Part shown: piece after piece, positions 10,670 to 21,495 of the stretch
How positions within the stretch are numbered: the stretch's first letter is position 1
How the letters are laid out: each line of letters opens with the position of its first letter
Assembly (NCBI GenBank): GCA_948567375.1
Contig: OX419756.1
Span: 71,128,333-71,192,332 of the forward strand
DNA length: 64,000 bases
Reading direction: 5' to 3'
From: Lunularia cruciata
Lineage: Eukaryota; Streptophyta; Marchantiopsida; Lunulariales; Lunulariaceae
The notes under the pieces: model-generated
Told to the model about the DNA's origin: nothing
The model's input: the letters and a program-made list of their open reading frames with translations, nothing else
Databases searched by the model: none
Position numbers and translations under genes: made by a program

Positions 10670-10678
10670 GGGGGTAAA
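10670..10678 (+). other. Family A polypurine tract
   Basis: GGGGGTAAA directly precedes the TG of the 3' LTR. It primes plus-strand DNA synthesis in LTR elements; the position is exactly as expected. Confidence 0.85.
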
Positions 10679-11357
10679 TGTAACACCCATTTGTGCATGT
10701 GTGTGGTATTGTGATATTTAGCTTGGTATTACAAGTACTTAAGAGATATTATTTATATAGAGATAAAGGATGGTTCTATATTAGTCATGGTTAGCTAAAG
10801 TTAGTCATAGCTAAGATAGATGGGACCTTACTTTAGAGGAAGTAGAAAAGATGAGCACCACTATTTTGGATTTTAGTGTGTTGACTTGGTATTATTCCTA
10901 GGTGTTTGGCTTTGGGGAAAGAGTTGAGAACTCTTGGGCCCGCAAGCCTTTTTGTTTTGGATTCTTCTTTAGTCCAAGGATAGCCCATGTGAAGGAATCC
11001 TTGCTTTAGTGGTTGGGTCAAGATAAGGGGAATATGCCCATGTGAATGGATATTCCTTTGTACTTTTTGACTTTACTTGACTTTTAGTCTAGTAACTTGA
11101 GTTACTACGGTAATTAGTAACTTTGGTACGTAACTATTTCACAAGTATATAAACAAGGAGTGAGGAGGTACTCATCATCCTTTCATTTGCAACTATCTCT
11201 CTCTCATTGAGTTCTCTAGTGAGCAATGTCTTGAGTCTTGGAGTGTTAGCCTTGGAGGAGTATGATGGAGTTGGGGTTCCTTGCCTTCTTAGTCCATGGT
11301 GCGCTACCATAATAGCCATCAGAGGTTCATCCTGAGTGAGAGACAGGCCGGCTCACA
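10679..11357 (+). repeat. Family A 3' LTR
   Basis: 679 bp, TGTAAC...CTCACA, apparently identical to 3556-4234. Followed by the target duplication GGTC and the resumed gag frame of family B. Confidence 0.95.
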
Positions 11358-12888
11358 GGTCACCCAGGCCATGTTCTTGGATTGGGTGAACGACAGGAGT
11401 AAAAACTTGGGGCCTCAAGATCTCCTAAGAGAGTTTAACAAGAGACTGGGGCATCTGTCAGCTTATGAAGCTGAGGCCATTAGACTACAAAGGTCTAACT
11501 ATTTTCTGCGAGCTGCGGATAGTCGTTTGCGGGATGAGTTGGAGTATGCCCTCGATTTGCTCCAACCTGATCGGTTGGGAGCGGTAGAGTGGGGAAAGAT
11601 TGAGGAGGCGGTTGTTTGGGTAAGCCGCAGGCGGAGGCAGAGAGAGTTGGATGAAGAAGCAATAGCCAAAGCGCCTATTTGGAGTAACGCGATTGGGTTC
11701 GGGAGAGGGAAGGAGGGACAGTGAGTGAGTGAGATGCCCAAAGAAGGAGCAGTGGATGAGATCTCACGACTGATGGAGGGGTTGAAGATCCTGACAACCA
11801 AGGTCGACCAGTTGCAGAGTGGGAGTAGCACTACGAGGACGGATGGAGAGAGGAGGCAACCCTATGGGTGCATGTGGTGTGACAGTAAGAGTCATGCCAA
11901 AAGGGACTGCCAAGAACTATCAGAAGCAGTACGCAAACAGTGGGTGAAGTTTGTTGGAGAACACGGGATGAAGAAGATAGCCTTCTATGATACTGGGGAG
12001 CCAATACCGCTGAATGGTAACAGGGGAGGAATGAAGGCTCTGCTGGAAAGACACATGGGCAAGCGTGAAGTAAGTATGGCAGTCGCTGCATTTGAGCCTA
12101 GTGTGTATAGTGCAATGAGTGAAGTGAAGCAATGTGCAGACCTAGGAGAAGTTGAGAAGAAGAGACTAGCAGAGCAGGTCCGGAGGAAATCAGGGTGGGA
12201 TGTGCCGGTGGTAATAACTGCCATCACTGCTGAAGTTGGTGCCACTTGGGATGCTATGGTGGAAGAGAAACGAAAATCTGATCAATGGGTAGATAATGAA
12301 GGGCAACCAAGGGAAAAGCAACAGCAAGTGGAACCAGAGAGGAGACAAGTTAGAAGGAGAGAGGTGCAGTTCAGCGATGCGCAAAAGAGCAGGGATCAGA
12401 ATTTGGGCGTTGGAGAAGAGTCACAAATGGACACAGAAGGGGCAGCAAACCAAAAGCCGGGAGAGAGATCTCCTAGGAAGGGGCCGGGTTGGCTATTGAG
12501 CCGGGACATAGAAATGGAACTGGATCCGCAAGAGATTGCCAAAAAGTTCTTGAAGCAAGAGGTGAGGGGTTTCACAAACGAAGAGTTCTTTGGTAGCTTG
12601 AGGAAGGATGTGCAGGACCGTATCCTTGTCAAGGCAAAGAAGAAACAATTCAACAAGGAAGGACCGCACACATCCTTGCCGTACGAGGACGGGAGTGAGG
12701 CTGAAGGAGAGGTGGGAACTTTCGGGCTTGAGCTTGAACAAGAAAAACTAGAGGAAGAGACCCAAGAAGCACGTGTCTATGATGCGGCTCTTGAGGATGA
12801 GAAGTCTTTTGTGCCCTTGTCAGAGGAGGTTCAAGACTCTTTTGGGCAAGAAGTTGCAGCGAGTGCGAGATCGAGATGCAAGGAGTGA
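11358..12888 (+). pseudogene. Family B gag, C-terminal part with zinc knuckle
   Basis: Continues the capsid frame from 3555. A TGA at 11722-11724 breaks it, and the same frame goes on to 12888. It holds a CCHC knuckle CMWCDSKSHAKRDC (codons 11869-11910) and a long Glu/Lys/Gln-rich tail. The protease frame (open from 12801) overlaps its last ~88 bases in the -1 frame, the usual gag-pol arrangement of many Ty3 elements. I found no convincing slippery heptamer, so whether this is a programmed shift or decay is open. Confidence 0.8.
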
Positions 12889-13220
12889 AAGCACCGGTGA
12901 GAGTGCTGATTGATTCAGGATCTGAGGTCAATCTCGTGTCAAAGGCGGTCTACAATGAAGGGCAATGGAAGGTGGACCGTGACATCAATTGGAAGGTAAA
13001 CTCAGTGAATAGGACCAGAAATGCATTGTGGGGAGCTTGTCCGGAGGTCAAAATCAAGATAGGGAATGTGGTAGAGCCTATTAATGTGTTCATGCATGAT
13101 ACCTTGCCCTACCCGGTGATCCTAGGACAACCCTTCATTACTCAGTTTAGAATGGAGAGCAAAGTTCTGAATGATGGGACTCATGTGGCAAAGGTTAGAA
13201 GTCAGAACGGACCAGAATAG
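12801..13220 (+). pseudogene. Family B aspartic protease
   Basis: Open in the -1 frame relative to gag. Contains VLIDSGSEVNLVS with the catalytic Asp codon at 12912-12914 (Asp-Ser-Gly), and the flap/second-half motif VILGQPFI further on. Typical retropepsin. Ends in a TAG, after which the frame changes again before RT. Confidence 0.8.
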
Positions 13221-16200
13221 TACAATTTCCTACTGTGTTGCCGGGCAGTGACAGGAACAGGAGAGAGTTAAGGGATCCAGAAAAGCCTACTGGAAGGTGG
13301 GGTTTCCACTAGGCATCTTGTCAGAGAAGGTGGGGGGACAAGGCGCCCTATGCTACATTCCACCACAAGAGATCAATGAGGAGTTTTGTTTTGATAGGAC
13401 CTATGTGGGAATCCAGAGTGGTAGAACTGTTTGCTTTGCACATGTAGGGAGTACCACGGGAATTTTGCAGAAGAGAATGAAAGGGAAAGAGAGAGTACTG
13501 AAAACAACAAGGGAAATGGATGATAGCGAGACTATCATTGGACTGTTGGAGGATTGGGGAGAAGGTAGGGCAGTCCAGAAGGTGATCGGGGCAATGGAGA
13601 AAGGAGAACCCGTGATTGAAATAGGAAGGGAGCTTCATGAAACACTTTCAAAGTTGGTTCATGAAGTGAGATGTGACACTAAGTACAAAACAGTGGACAA
13701 AAAGGTTCATCCTATTGCTGTCCCATTGCCATTGGATGCTTCTGATTTGATGCGTAGGACTAGAGAGGAACCGAGACTGAGGTAGGAGAAGGATATTGGT
13801 CATTCCTTTACTAAAGAGACCTTGGATAAGCTTACGGTTGGAGGGGATGGATTGCTCACAGAAGTTGAGCGCTGTGCATTTAAGGAAATGATTGGGAGGT
13901 GCGGGAAGGCTTTTGCTTTCAAGATCGAGGAGATTGGGTGTGTGAAACCGCAGGAAATCACACCGATGATAATTTTCACGGTTCCGCATGTACCGTGGGA
14001 TCTGAGACCAATACCAGTGCCAAAGGCGCTTCTGCCCCAGCTGACAGAACTATTGAAGGAGAAAGTTCAGGCAAAGATTTTAGAACCATCAGAAGCGCCA
14101 TACTCAAATCGCTGGTTCACCGTTCGGAAGAAAAATGGTAAGTTGCGGTTCATACAGGATATGCAACCGCCAAATAAGGCAACAATCCGGAATTCTGGTG
14201 TTGGACCGGCTGTGGATGAGTTTGCTGAGGAGTTTGCAGGGAGGGCAATCTATCCTATAGGAGATTTTTATTTAGGTTATGATCAGTTTCAGCTTGCTGA
14301 AGGGAGCCGGGACATAACCACGATGCGAACACCATTAGGGCTGATGCGTATGTGCACTCTCCCAATGGGGGCTACTAACTTTGTGGCACATATGCAAAGC
14401 GCTATGAATCAAATTTTGCAGTCTTTTATCCTTGAGAAGACCCGTCCATTCTTGGATGATATACCTGTCAAGGGCTGCATAGAGAGCAAAAAAGATGAAA
14501 CTTTGGTGGATGGAGGTATTAGGAGGTTTGTCATAGATCACATTCAAGATGTGGAGGCGATACTAAGAAGGTTGATGGAAGCGGGGGTGACTCTCTTTGG
14601 AGAGAAGTCGGCATTTGGACTTGGAGAAATCCTTGTGGTGGAACACCTGTGTGGCTCGTATGGAAGGAAGCCAAATCCAGAAAAGGTGGACATAATAGGG
14701 AAGATCAAGGACTGTTCCTCAGTTCAGGAAGTAAGAAGGTTCTTAGGGGCATGCGTTTTCTACCGTATATGGATTCCACACTTTGGTCATGTTGCAGAGC
14801 CGCTCTACCAGCTTTTGAGGAAAAGGATCAGGTTTGTTTGGAGATCGGAACAATCGGATGCTATGGCAAAACTGAAGAAAGCGCTGCAGAACCTGCCTGT
14901 GCTCCAACCGCTTGACTACCGCTGTAGATGACCAATTATAGTTACAGTTGACTCAAGTCCCTACGCTGTTGGTTGGGCTGTGGGCCAAGACGACAAGAAC
15001 GGCAGCAGATTTGCAGCAAGGTTTGGAGCAAGGATCTTCACGGAACGGCAACGGAGGTACCCTCAGATCAAACGGGAATTGTGGGGTGCCAAGATAGCAC
15101 TAAGACAGGATAGAAAGTGCCTAATAGGGACCTTTGTCATCCTAGAGACAGATTGCTTGCCGCTGCTTGGAATGGTTGCCAATTGTGACACTCCAGACAT
15201 TGCCATGTTGCACTGGATAGCGTTCATTCGGATGTTTAATCCAGAGCTAAGGTACATAGCTGGGAAGGACAATCCGGTAGCTGATATGTCTAGAGCATGT
15301 TATGAAGGAGTTGAAAATGACTGTATGGTGGATGTGCATGAGCTGGACTTGAACTTACCCTTTAGAGAAGAACTGTACAAAGATGATCTTCTAGCTGTTG
15401 GGAAGTATCTTAGTTCTCTAGAGAAGAACTCCGAATGGATCAGGGAAGAATTTGAGAAGATCAGAAGGAGATCGGGAAAATTCTTGTTGAAGGATGGGTA
15501 TCTCTGGCAAAGGCCCAAGGGCAGCTCTGGAGTTCCACTAAGAGTGTTGGGAGATGAGGAGACGAAGCGAAGAGTGCTACGGGAGTCACACGACGCGGAT
15601 GCTGCCGGACACCGTGGGGTTTAGGGTACCTACGAGCGCATCCGGGGTTTGTCTTGGTGGCCAGGTATTTACACAGAGGTATGGCGGTATGTAGAAACTT
15701 GTGAAATCTGTCAGATCTACTCCAAGGTAAGGCACAAAGATGGGTTGAAACCTACTTATCCGCTTAATCTCCATTTTCAATGGGTTTTGGACTTGGTTCA
15801 CATGCCTTTAGGAGTCCGAGGAGCTAAATATCTAGTGCTAGCTAGGAAAGACCTGTCTAATTATGTGGAGGGAAGAGCATTGTCGTCTACACATACCCAA
15901 CAGGTGTGTCGGTTTGTCTTAGAGGATATCATTGCCAGGCACGGATGTTTCTACCGGATGAGGGCAGATCGAGGTGAATTGGATGCAAGGGAAGCAGCTG
16001 ACTTCTTTGCTAAGTTCAATATCAAGCTGAACCTGACTACTGCCTACAATCCAAAAGCCAATGGTAAGAGTGAACGAGGTCATCCGCCGATAGTGAATGC
16101 TTTGGTGAAGGCTTGCCAAGGTGAGACATATAGATGGCCTGATTTGCTGCCCTTAGCACTTATGGCTGATAGGTTAACTTGCAGCTTGGTAACTGGGATG

Positions 16201-16881
16201 CCACCTGCTGAGTTAGTATCAGGGCACTTACCTATTATGCCTGTGGAAGAGGACATCATTAGTTGGAGAACTGTTCAGTGGGAGGATAATGTGTCTACAG
16301 AGGAGTTGATATCGCGCAGGATCGAGCACTTTAACCTGACACCACAGAGAATACAAGTGGCACGAGAGAAGGTGAAGGAAGCACGGCTGAGGAACAAAGT
16401 ATACTTTGACAAGACTCACCGACTGCGACCAATACCTATCAATGAAGGGGACAGGGTGCTGATTTCTGATAAAATCCTAGACGTACAACATTCGACCCTC
16501 AAGAAGTTTGCCCGCCGTTGGCATGGTCCATTTGTTGTTACCAAGGTCCACGGGAATCCCACCTATAGTGTGCAAGAGCTAGATGGTACAAAACATTGTC
16601 TGTCATATGCAGGGGAAAGGCTTAAAGTTTTCAAGAGGCAATCAAGAGCCGAGGAGGAAAGAGATCATCAGGAGGTGATTTGGAAGATGCTACTGAAGAA
16701 AGCTTATTTTGATCACTCCGGACTTGCTGGTGCAGACTGGTGGCTGCACAGGATTGGTGGGGTGTCGTCCGGAAAAGGCCAGATGAGAGTGGTAAGGAGT
16801 GGTTGCAGGATTTCAAGAAGAGGAGTTGGCTGGACAAAAGCCCCAAACTGGGGTGGTTCAGCGCAGAGAATAGGTGGATAG
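13221..16881 (+). pseudogene. Family B pol: RT, RNase H, integrase
   Basis: One frame from 13297 to 16881 with in-frame stops at 13783-13785 (TAG), 14929-14931 (TGA) and 15622-15624 (TAG). RT: KKNGKLRFIQDMQPPN, GDFYLGYDQFQLAEGSRD, TLPMGATN and FLDDIPVKG (Asp codons 14455-14460). RNase H: VTVDSSPYAVGWAVGQ (~14944), ending DNPVADMSRA. Integrase: C-EICQ of the zinc domain, Asp in VLDLVHMP, Asp in ADRGE, Glu in ANGKSERGH, and a C-terminal WHGPFVVTKV segment. The TLPMGATN/FLDD signature sets it apart from the other Ty3 elements here. Only a few stops separate it from function. Confidence 0.88.
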
Positions 16882-16986
16882 AAACTCTATGCTCGGAGAA
16901 TGAGATTGTAACAACGTCCAGGTTTGGGGGTGGAGTGTTTGTTAGCCGAGGTCTGTAAGTGAGACGAGGTCCTTCCTTTCAGATTT

Positions 16987-16997
16987 GGGGGGGTAGG
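16987..16997 (+). other. Probable family B polypurine tract
   Basis: GGGGGGGTAGG lies 105 bp after the integrase stop. It is the only strong polypurine tract before the 3' LTR, so the LTR should start just downstream (17000-17020), not at 17841 where homology with the truncated 5' LTR begins. Confidence 0.6.
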
Positions 16998-19900
16998 TAT
17001 CAATGCCTTGGCTGCTGTCATGAACACCAAAGCCGAATTGCATGATGCAATTGCAGTTGGCTGGTTACAGAGTTCTGGGAGTTTACAACATGATCTGGGA
17101 AACATTCTCTGTTATCGGCCAGGAACAATGTAGCAGCTCCATTTTTTGCATTAGCTCGCACTATCCTGTGTTCATCAGGGCTAACGGAGAAAGGACTGGA
17201 CACCATGCGAGGAGATTCAAATTTGGCACGAGAGTCCTTCAGCCAGGACGTGCATATTCTATACTTGGACCGGTGTAATGGGGTGTTTAGCCAGGAATGG
17301 AAGGCGGGTGGGAGATGATTATGGTGTTGTAATGAAAGGTTAGAAAGGTCCTGCGTGTAGGAGTTTGAGAACTCTAAAGGGTGGAGGCGTCGGGGTTATA
17401 GGAAAAGTAAAGGATGATTCCTAGGGTGAGACAAGAAAGAGGAGGAGCACAGAAGTATGAGTTTATAACAAGCTCATTGTTGTAGGGAAGTCCAGAAAGG
17501 AGGTGGAAGGGACTGGGTTGATTACAAAGGGGGCTTTGCGTGTATTTCTTGGCTCTCCATCTTCATGGTGAAGGATAATTGGACTGTGCAAAAGTTTTTA
17601 GCCTCTATACGTGGATGTACCGGTTGTGTTCAAATCCTCTCCCCGTCCACAGCAAATGCGGGTTCAGATGCTCTGCTGTGTTTGAACACACGGAAGTCAA
17701 ATTGCTCACCATTTAGTTGAATTTTTCTTGACATATGTTGGCTAAGAAGGATTTTGCTACAACGAGATTGTGGAGCAGGCCAGTTTGGGTCCCTGTGGTT
17801 GATGAATGTGGAGGAAGTAGACAGGAACTGGGTATCGTTGGGTCTTAGATTCTAGGGTCATGCTGGAAGATCCCGTGTTTCTCTCCTGGGCCGAGAGGGA
17901 AGTTGGCAAGGTTGGGCAGAAGTTGAGTTTTCATAGTGAGAAGAGCTGCCAGTTTCAGGAAATGAGGAGAAGAGTTTCGGGAAAGTGCAGAGGATTTCGA
18001 GAGAAGACAATAGGGAAGTATTGAGAATTATCGAAAGGTGAGAAGGGCTGCCAGTTTTTGGGAAATCAAGAGAGGAGTTTCAAAGTGAGAAAGTTGCAGA
18101 AGATTTCTAGAAAAAAACAGTAGAGTTTTCGGGAAAGTGTAGAGGATTTTGAGAGAAGACAGTAGGGAAGTGATGGAGAAATATCAAAAGTGAGAAGAGC
18201 TGCCAGTTTCGGGAAATGAGGAGAAGAGTTTTGGGAAAGTGCAAAGGATTTCAAGAAAAGAACAGTAGGGTTTTTGGGAAAGTGCAGAGGATTTCGAGAG
18301 AAGACAGTAGGGAAGTGATGGAGAAATATCAAAAGTGAGAAGAGCTGCCAGTTTCGGGAAATGAGGAGAAGAGTTTTGGGAAAGTGCAGAGGATTTCAAG
18401 AAAAGAACAGTAGGGTTTTTGGGAAAGTGCAGAGGATTTTGAGAGAAGACAGTAGGGAAGTGATGGAGAATTATCGAAAGTGAGAACAGCTGCCAGTTTC
18501 GGGAAAGTGCAGAGGATTTTTGAGAGAAGACAGTAGGGAAGTGATGGAGAAATATCAAAAGTGAGAAGAGCTGCCAGTTTTGGGAAATGAGGAGAAGAGT
18601 TTCAGGAAAGTGCAGAGGATTTCGAGAGAAGACAATAGGGAAGTATTGAGAATTATCGAAAGGTGAGAAGGCTGCCAGTTTCGAGAAATCAAGAGAGGAG
18701 TTTCAGAGAGAGAAAGTTGCAAAAGATTTCTAGAAAAGAACAGTAGAGTTTTCGGGAAAGTGCAGAGGATTTTGAGAGAAGACAGTAGGGAAGTGATGGA
18801 GAATTATAGAAAGTGAGAAGAGCTGCCTGTTTCGGGAAATGAGGGGAAGAGTTTTGGGAAAGTGCAGAGGATTTTGAGAAAAGAACAGTAGGGTTTTTGG
18901 GAAAGTGCAGAGGATTTTGAGAGAAGACAGTAGGGAAGTGATGGAGAATTATTGAAAGTGAGAACAGCTGCCAGTTTTGGGAAAGTGCAGAGGATTTTGG
19001 GAGAAGACAGAAGGGAAGTGATGGAGAAATATCAAAAGTGAGAAGAGCTGCCAATTTCGGGAAATGAGGAGAAGAGTTTCGGGAAAGTGCAGAGGATTTT
19101 GAGAGAAGACAGTAGGGAAGTATCAAGAATTATCAAAAGGTGAGAAGGCTGCCAGTTTTGGGAAATCAAGAGAGGAGTTTCAGAGAGAGAAAGTTGCAGA
19201 AGATTTCTAGAAAAAAACAGTAGATTTTTCGGGAAAGTGCAGAGGATTTTGAGAGAAGACAGTAGGGAAGTGATGGAGAATTATTGAAAGTGAGAAGAGC
19301 TGCCTGTTTTGGGAAATGAGGGGAAGAGTTTCCGGAAAGTGCAGAGGATTTCAAGAAAAGAACAGTAGGGTTTTTGGGAAAGTGCAGAGGATTTTGAGAG
19401 AAGACAATAGGGAAGTGATGGAGAATTATCAAAAGTGAGAACAGCTGCCAGATTCGGGAAAGTGCAGAGGATTTCGGGAGAAGACAGTAGGGAAGCGATG
19501 GAGAAATATTGAAAGTGAGAAGAGCTGCCTGTTTCGGGAAATGAGGAGAGGAGTTTCAAGAGAGAAAGTTGGAGAGGATTTCGAGAGGGAAGTTGGCAAG
19601 GTTGGGTTGGAGTTGAGTTTTTCACAGTGAGAAGGACTGACAGTTTTCGGGAAATGCCAAAGGAGTCTCAAGAAAGAAGTTTGCAGGAAATTTTGAGAGA
19701 GACAGAGGGTGTTCAGAGGAGAAAGCATTGATGGGAGTGCTGCTGGAAGGTGAAGGAAGAAGTTCGGAGGGTGAGTCGTCTTTACTGTTATCGGACAGAG
19801 TGCGTGTGAAGGCACCAGCTGAAATGATTTTCTGTCATAATTTAGTGCATACACTGTACTAACTGGAGTTGGTTGGCTTTTCCAAACTTGTGAACCTTGC

Positions 19901-20350
19901 AGTTGGAATTTTATGAATGACAAATCCTAAGAAAATGGTGTGTTTGATCTGTGACTAGCACCGAGGAAGTTCCATTTTAGGAGCTCTCATTCCGTCTATA
20001 TGAATGGTTTGGTTCAGTAGTCTGGGTGCCGTGTTGAGCCAAATAGAATACTATTTGTTGTTTGTGAAATTCCCAGCCATTCCTAGGGACCGTCAGGTCC
20101 GAAACCGTAGCAGAACCTGCTTGAACTAGCCAGTTCTGCGAAGGCCAAAGACAAACACAAACCCTCAAGAAGCCCAACATCAGGAAACAAAGGAAAACCC
20201 AAAATTTTACAGAGTTGAGATTTCCAACACACTAGGAATAGGAAGAGAATGATAGTCTATGAGAAACTCTAAATCAACTACAATAACGGCAAACTAAGCA
20301 CAAGCAGCTAGGTGCTCGGTGCACTCTCAAGGCCAACAAATTCCTTGACA
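16998..20350 (+). repeat. Family B 3' LTR (start uncertain)
   Basis: From 17841 on it matches 597-3039; its right end, CCTTGACA, is at 20350. The part 16998-17840 has no counterpart in the window but follows the polypurine tract, so it is probably the U3 start, absent from the left copy because a family A element cut it off. It could instead be 3' untranslated sequence, with the LTR starting at ~17840. Confidence 0.65.
17950..19590 (+). repeat. GA-rich minisatellite inside family B 3' LTR
   Basis: Same unit family as 720-2290 (about 78 bp, higher-order period near 0.5-0.6 kb), a little longer, with units shuffled relative to the 5' copy. Purine-rich on the plus strand. Confidence 0.9.
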
Positions 20351-20805
20351 ATGTCCTAGTGCAGGTGTGGTAGGTGGCAATGAAGTGCATGATGGACTAC
20401 CTACTAGTCAACTACCTGCTACTACATAGACTGAGTCAAGCACGATGTTGGGGGCGGTTCAGCTGATTATGCGGTGCCCTTTGTTTTTAGCCAATAACAT
20501 GTTTACATTGGAAGTTGACCCAACCCCAATGTTTTGATTGGTTGCCATACTTTGCGAGAGTAGAGATGATGTGGTTCCTACTACTAGAGCAGAGGTAGTT
20601 GGTAGTGGAGCTGACTTGGTTGAGGAGCATGAGATCCACTTAGCGACCAATGGTTTATGGTAGGCAGCAACGGCTAGACTAGAGGAGTTGCCAACTAGAC
20701 CGGCCTTTGAGAGAGCGTGGTTCACACTTGGTGTTGTCCTATTGGGATAACCAAAGGGGGATTTTCCATTTGGTGGGACCTTCAAGGAAGGTCTATACAC
20801 CATAG
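20351..20805 (+). pseudogene. Family C gag remnant
   Basis: Begins abruptly at the family B LTR end. On the reverse strand it matches 31068-31490, including the GTCCTAGTGCA start and the segment before the protease. Stop-rich; no zinc knuckle in this piece (the knuckle is retained in the minus-strand copy at ~32050). Known as gag only by position and by that match. Confidence 0.6.
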
Positions 20806-21495
20806 AGACTCTTGTTAGACTATGGTGCACAACCCCTTATGTTGGAGAAGACTGTAGTAGTCGATTTGTAGTTACAGAATACCGATGTTGAGAGGTGTCC
20901 ATTTTAGATCCAAACATCTCTAGGTGGTGGTTCAACACAATACATCACACGTGGGGGGCTTCTTGTCCAAGTTCAGCCTGGTCATCCGATTGATAGCTTG
21001 GTGGTGATAGCTCAAGCTATTGCGACAATAGCTGAGTCATATGATGTGTTAGTTGGTAGAGTAGTGTTATACTCCATGGATTTCAATATTGACTATTGGA
21101 AGGATACAACCTCTTATAGACCAGGTTGGCAGACTAGTGAGGGACGGGTATATTGCCTACTGGTATGCTGCAGTAGTGCCAATCTTGGCTCATTATAGCC
21201 CGGGACCATAGCAACATCAATTTTAGCCTTCAGTGGTGTAGTTACTTGGCTTGGTGACTTGTTGGAGAGGAACGCACATGCAAAGGATACTCCAGTACCA
21301 GAGGAGATCACCCGGATTTGGAGTACAAGTGGGATTGTTCCATCCACCTTGGATGTTCCATTGTGGAGTTCACAGGAGGCATTGTAGCAGCATGTAGATC
21401 AATTGGTGCAATAGGCTTGGAGTGGAGTCTTTGTACCATCAAGAGATGAGTGTGAGGATGAGCCTCCAAAGTCAATTACTTTGACACCTCTGGAT
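20806..21495 (+). pseudogene. Family C aspartic protease and linker
   Basis: LLDYGAQPLML places the protease active site (Asp codon 20818-20820; Asp-Tyr-Gly in place of Asp-Ser/Thr-Gly). The linker reads VLVGRVVLYSMDFNIDYWKD and YRPGWQTSEGR (~21040-21150), a conserved-looking segment I cannot assign, then leads in frame to the methyltransferase. The minus-strand copy has Asp-Phe-Gly at the same place (30566-30568). Confidence 0.7.

Larger units (their letters stand above)
3556..11357 (+). mobile_element. Family A Ty3/gypsy retrotransposon, full length, young
   Basis: A 7.8-kb element with two 679-bp LTRs that I cannot distinguish by eye, PBS, a long leader with three small ORFs, one gag-protease-RT-RNase H-integrase reading frame broken once near 8492, and a GGGGGTAAA polypurine tract. 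LTRs begin TGTAAC and end CTCACA. Flanks carry GGTC (3552-3555 and 11358-11361), a 4-bp target duplication. It lies within the gag frame of family B. Near-identical LTRs imply recent insertion, yet the frame break means this copy could only move with proteins from elsewhere. There is no chromodomain at the integrase end. Confidence 0.95.
597..20350 (+). mobile_element. Family B Ty3/gypsy element with long minisatellite LTRs, interrupted by family A
   Basis: Layout: 5' LTR (597-3039, probably truncated at the left), primer binding site at 3044, gag (3169-3555 and 11358-12888, split by the family A element), protease, RT, RNase H and integrase to 16881, polypurine tract at 16987, 3' LTR to 20350. 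Both LTR copies share the minisatellite block and end in GACA. The coding part carries stop codons and frame changes, so it is inactive. The RT has FLDDIPVKG where plant Tat and chromovirus elements usually have Y/FIDD plus L or F, so it is a different Ty3 lineage from A, C and the chromovirus here. The right flank at 20351 is family C gag, the target of this insertion. Confidence 0.85.

Noticed and set aside
12801-12888. Slippery heptamer for a -1 shift in family B
   Set aside because: Overlap of frames is present, but no X-XXY-YYZ sequence in the gag frame was found; decay cannot be excluded.
17950-19590. Regular repeat array that might recall a CRISPR
   Set aside because: Units are adjacent and diverged, without unique spacers; the array sits inside LTRs of a eukaryotic retrotransposon.
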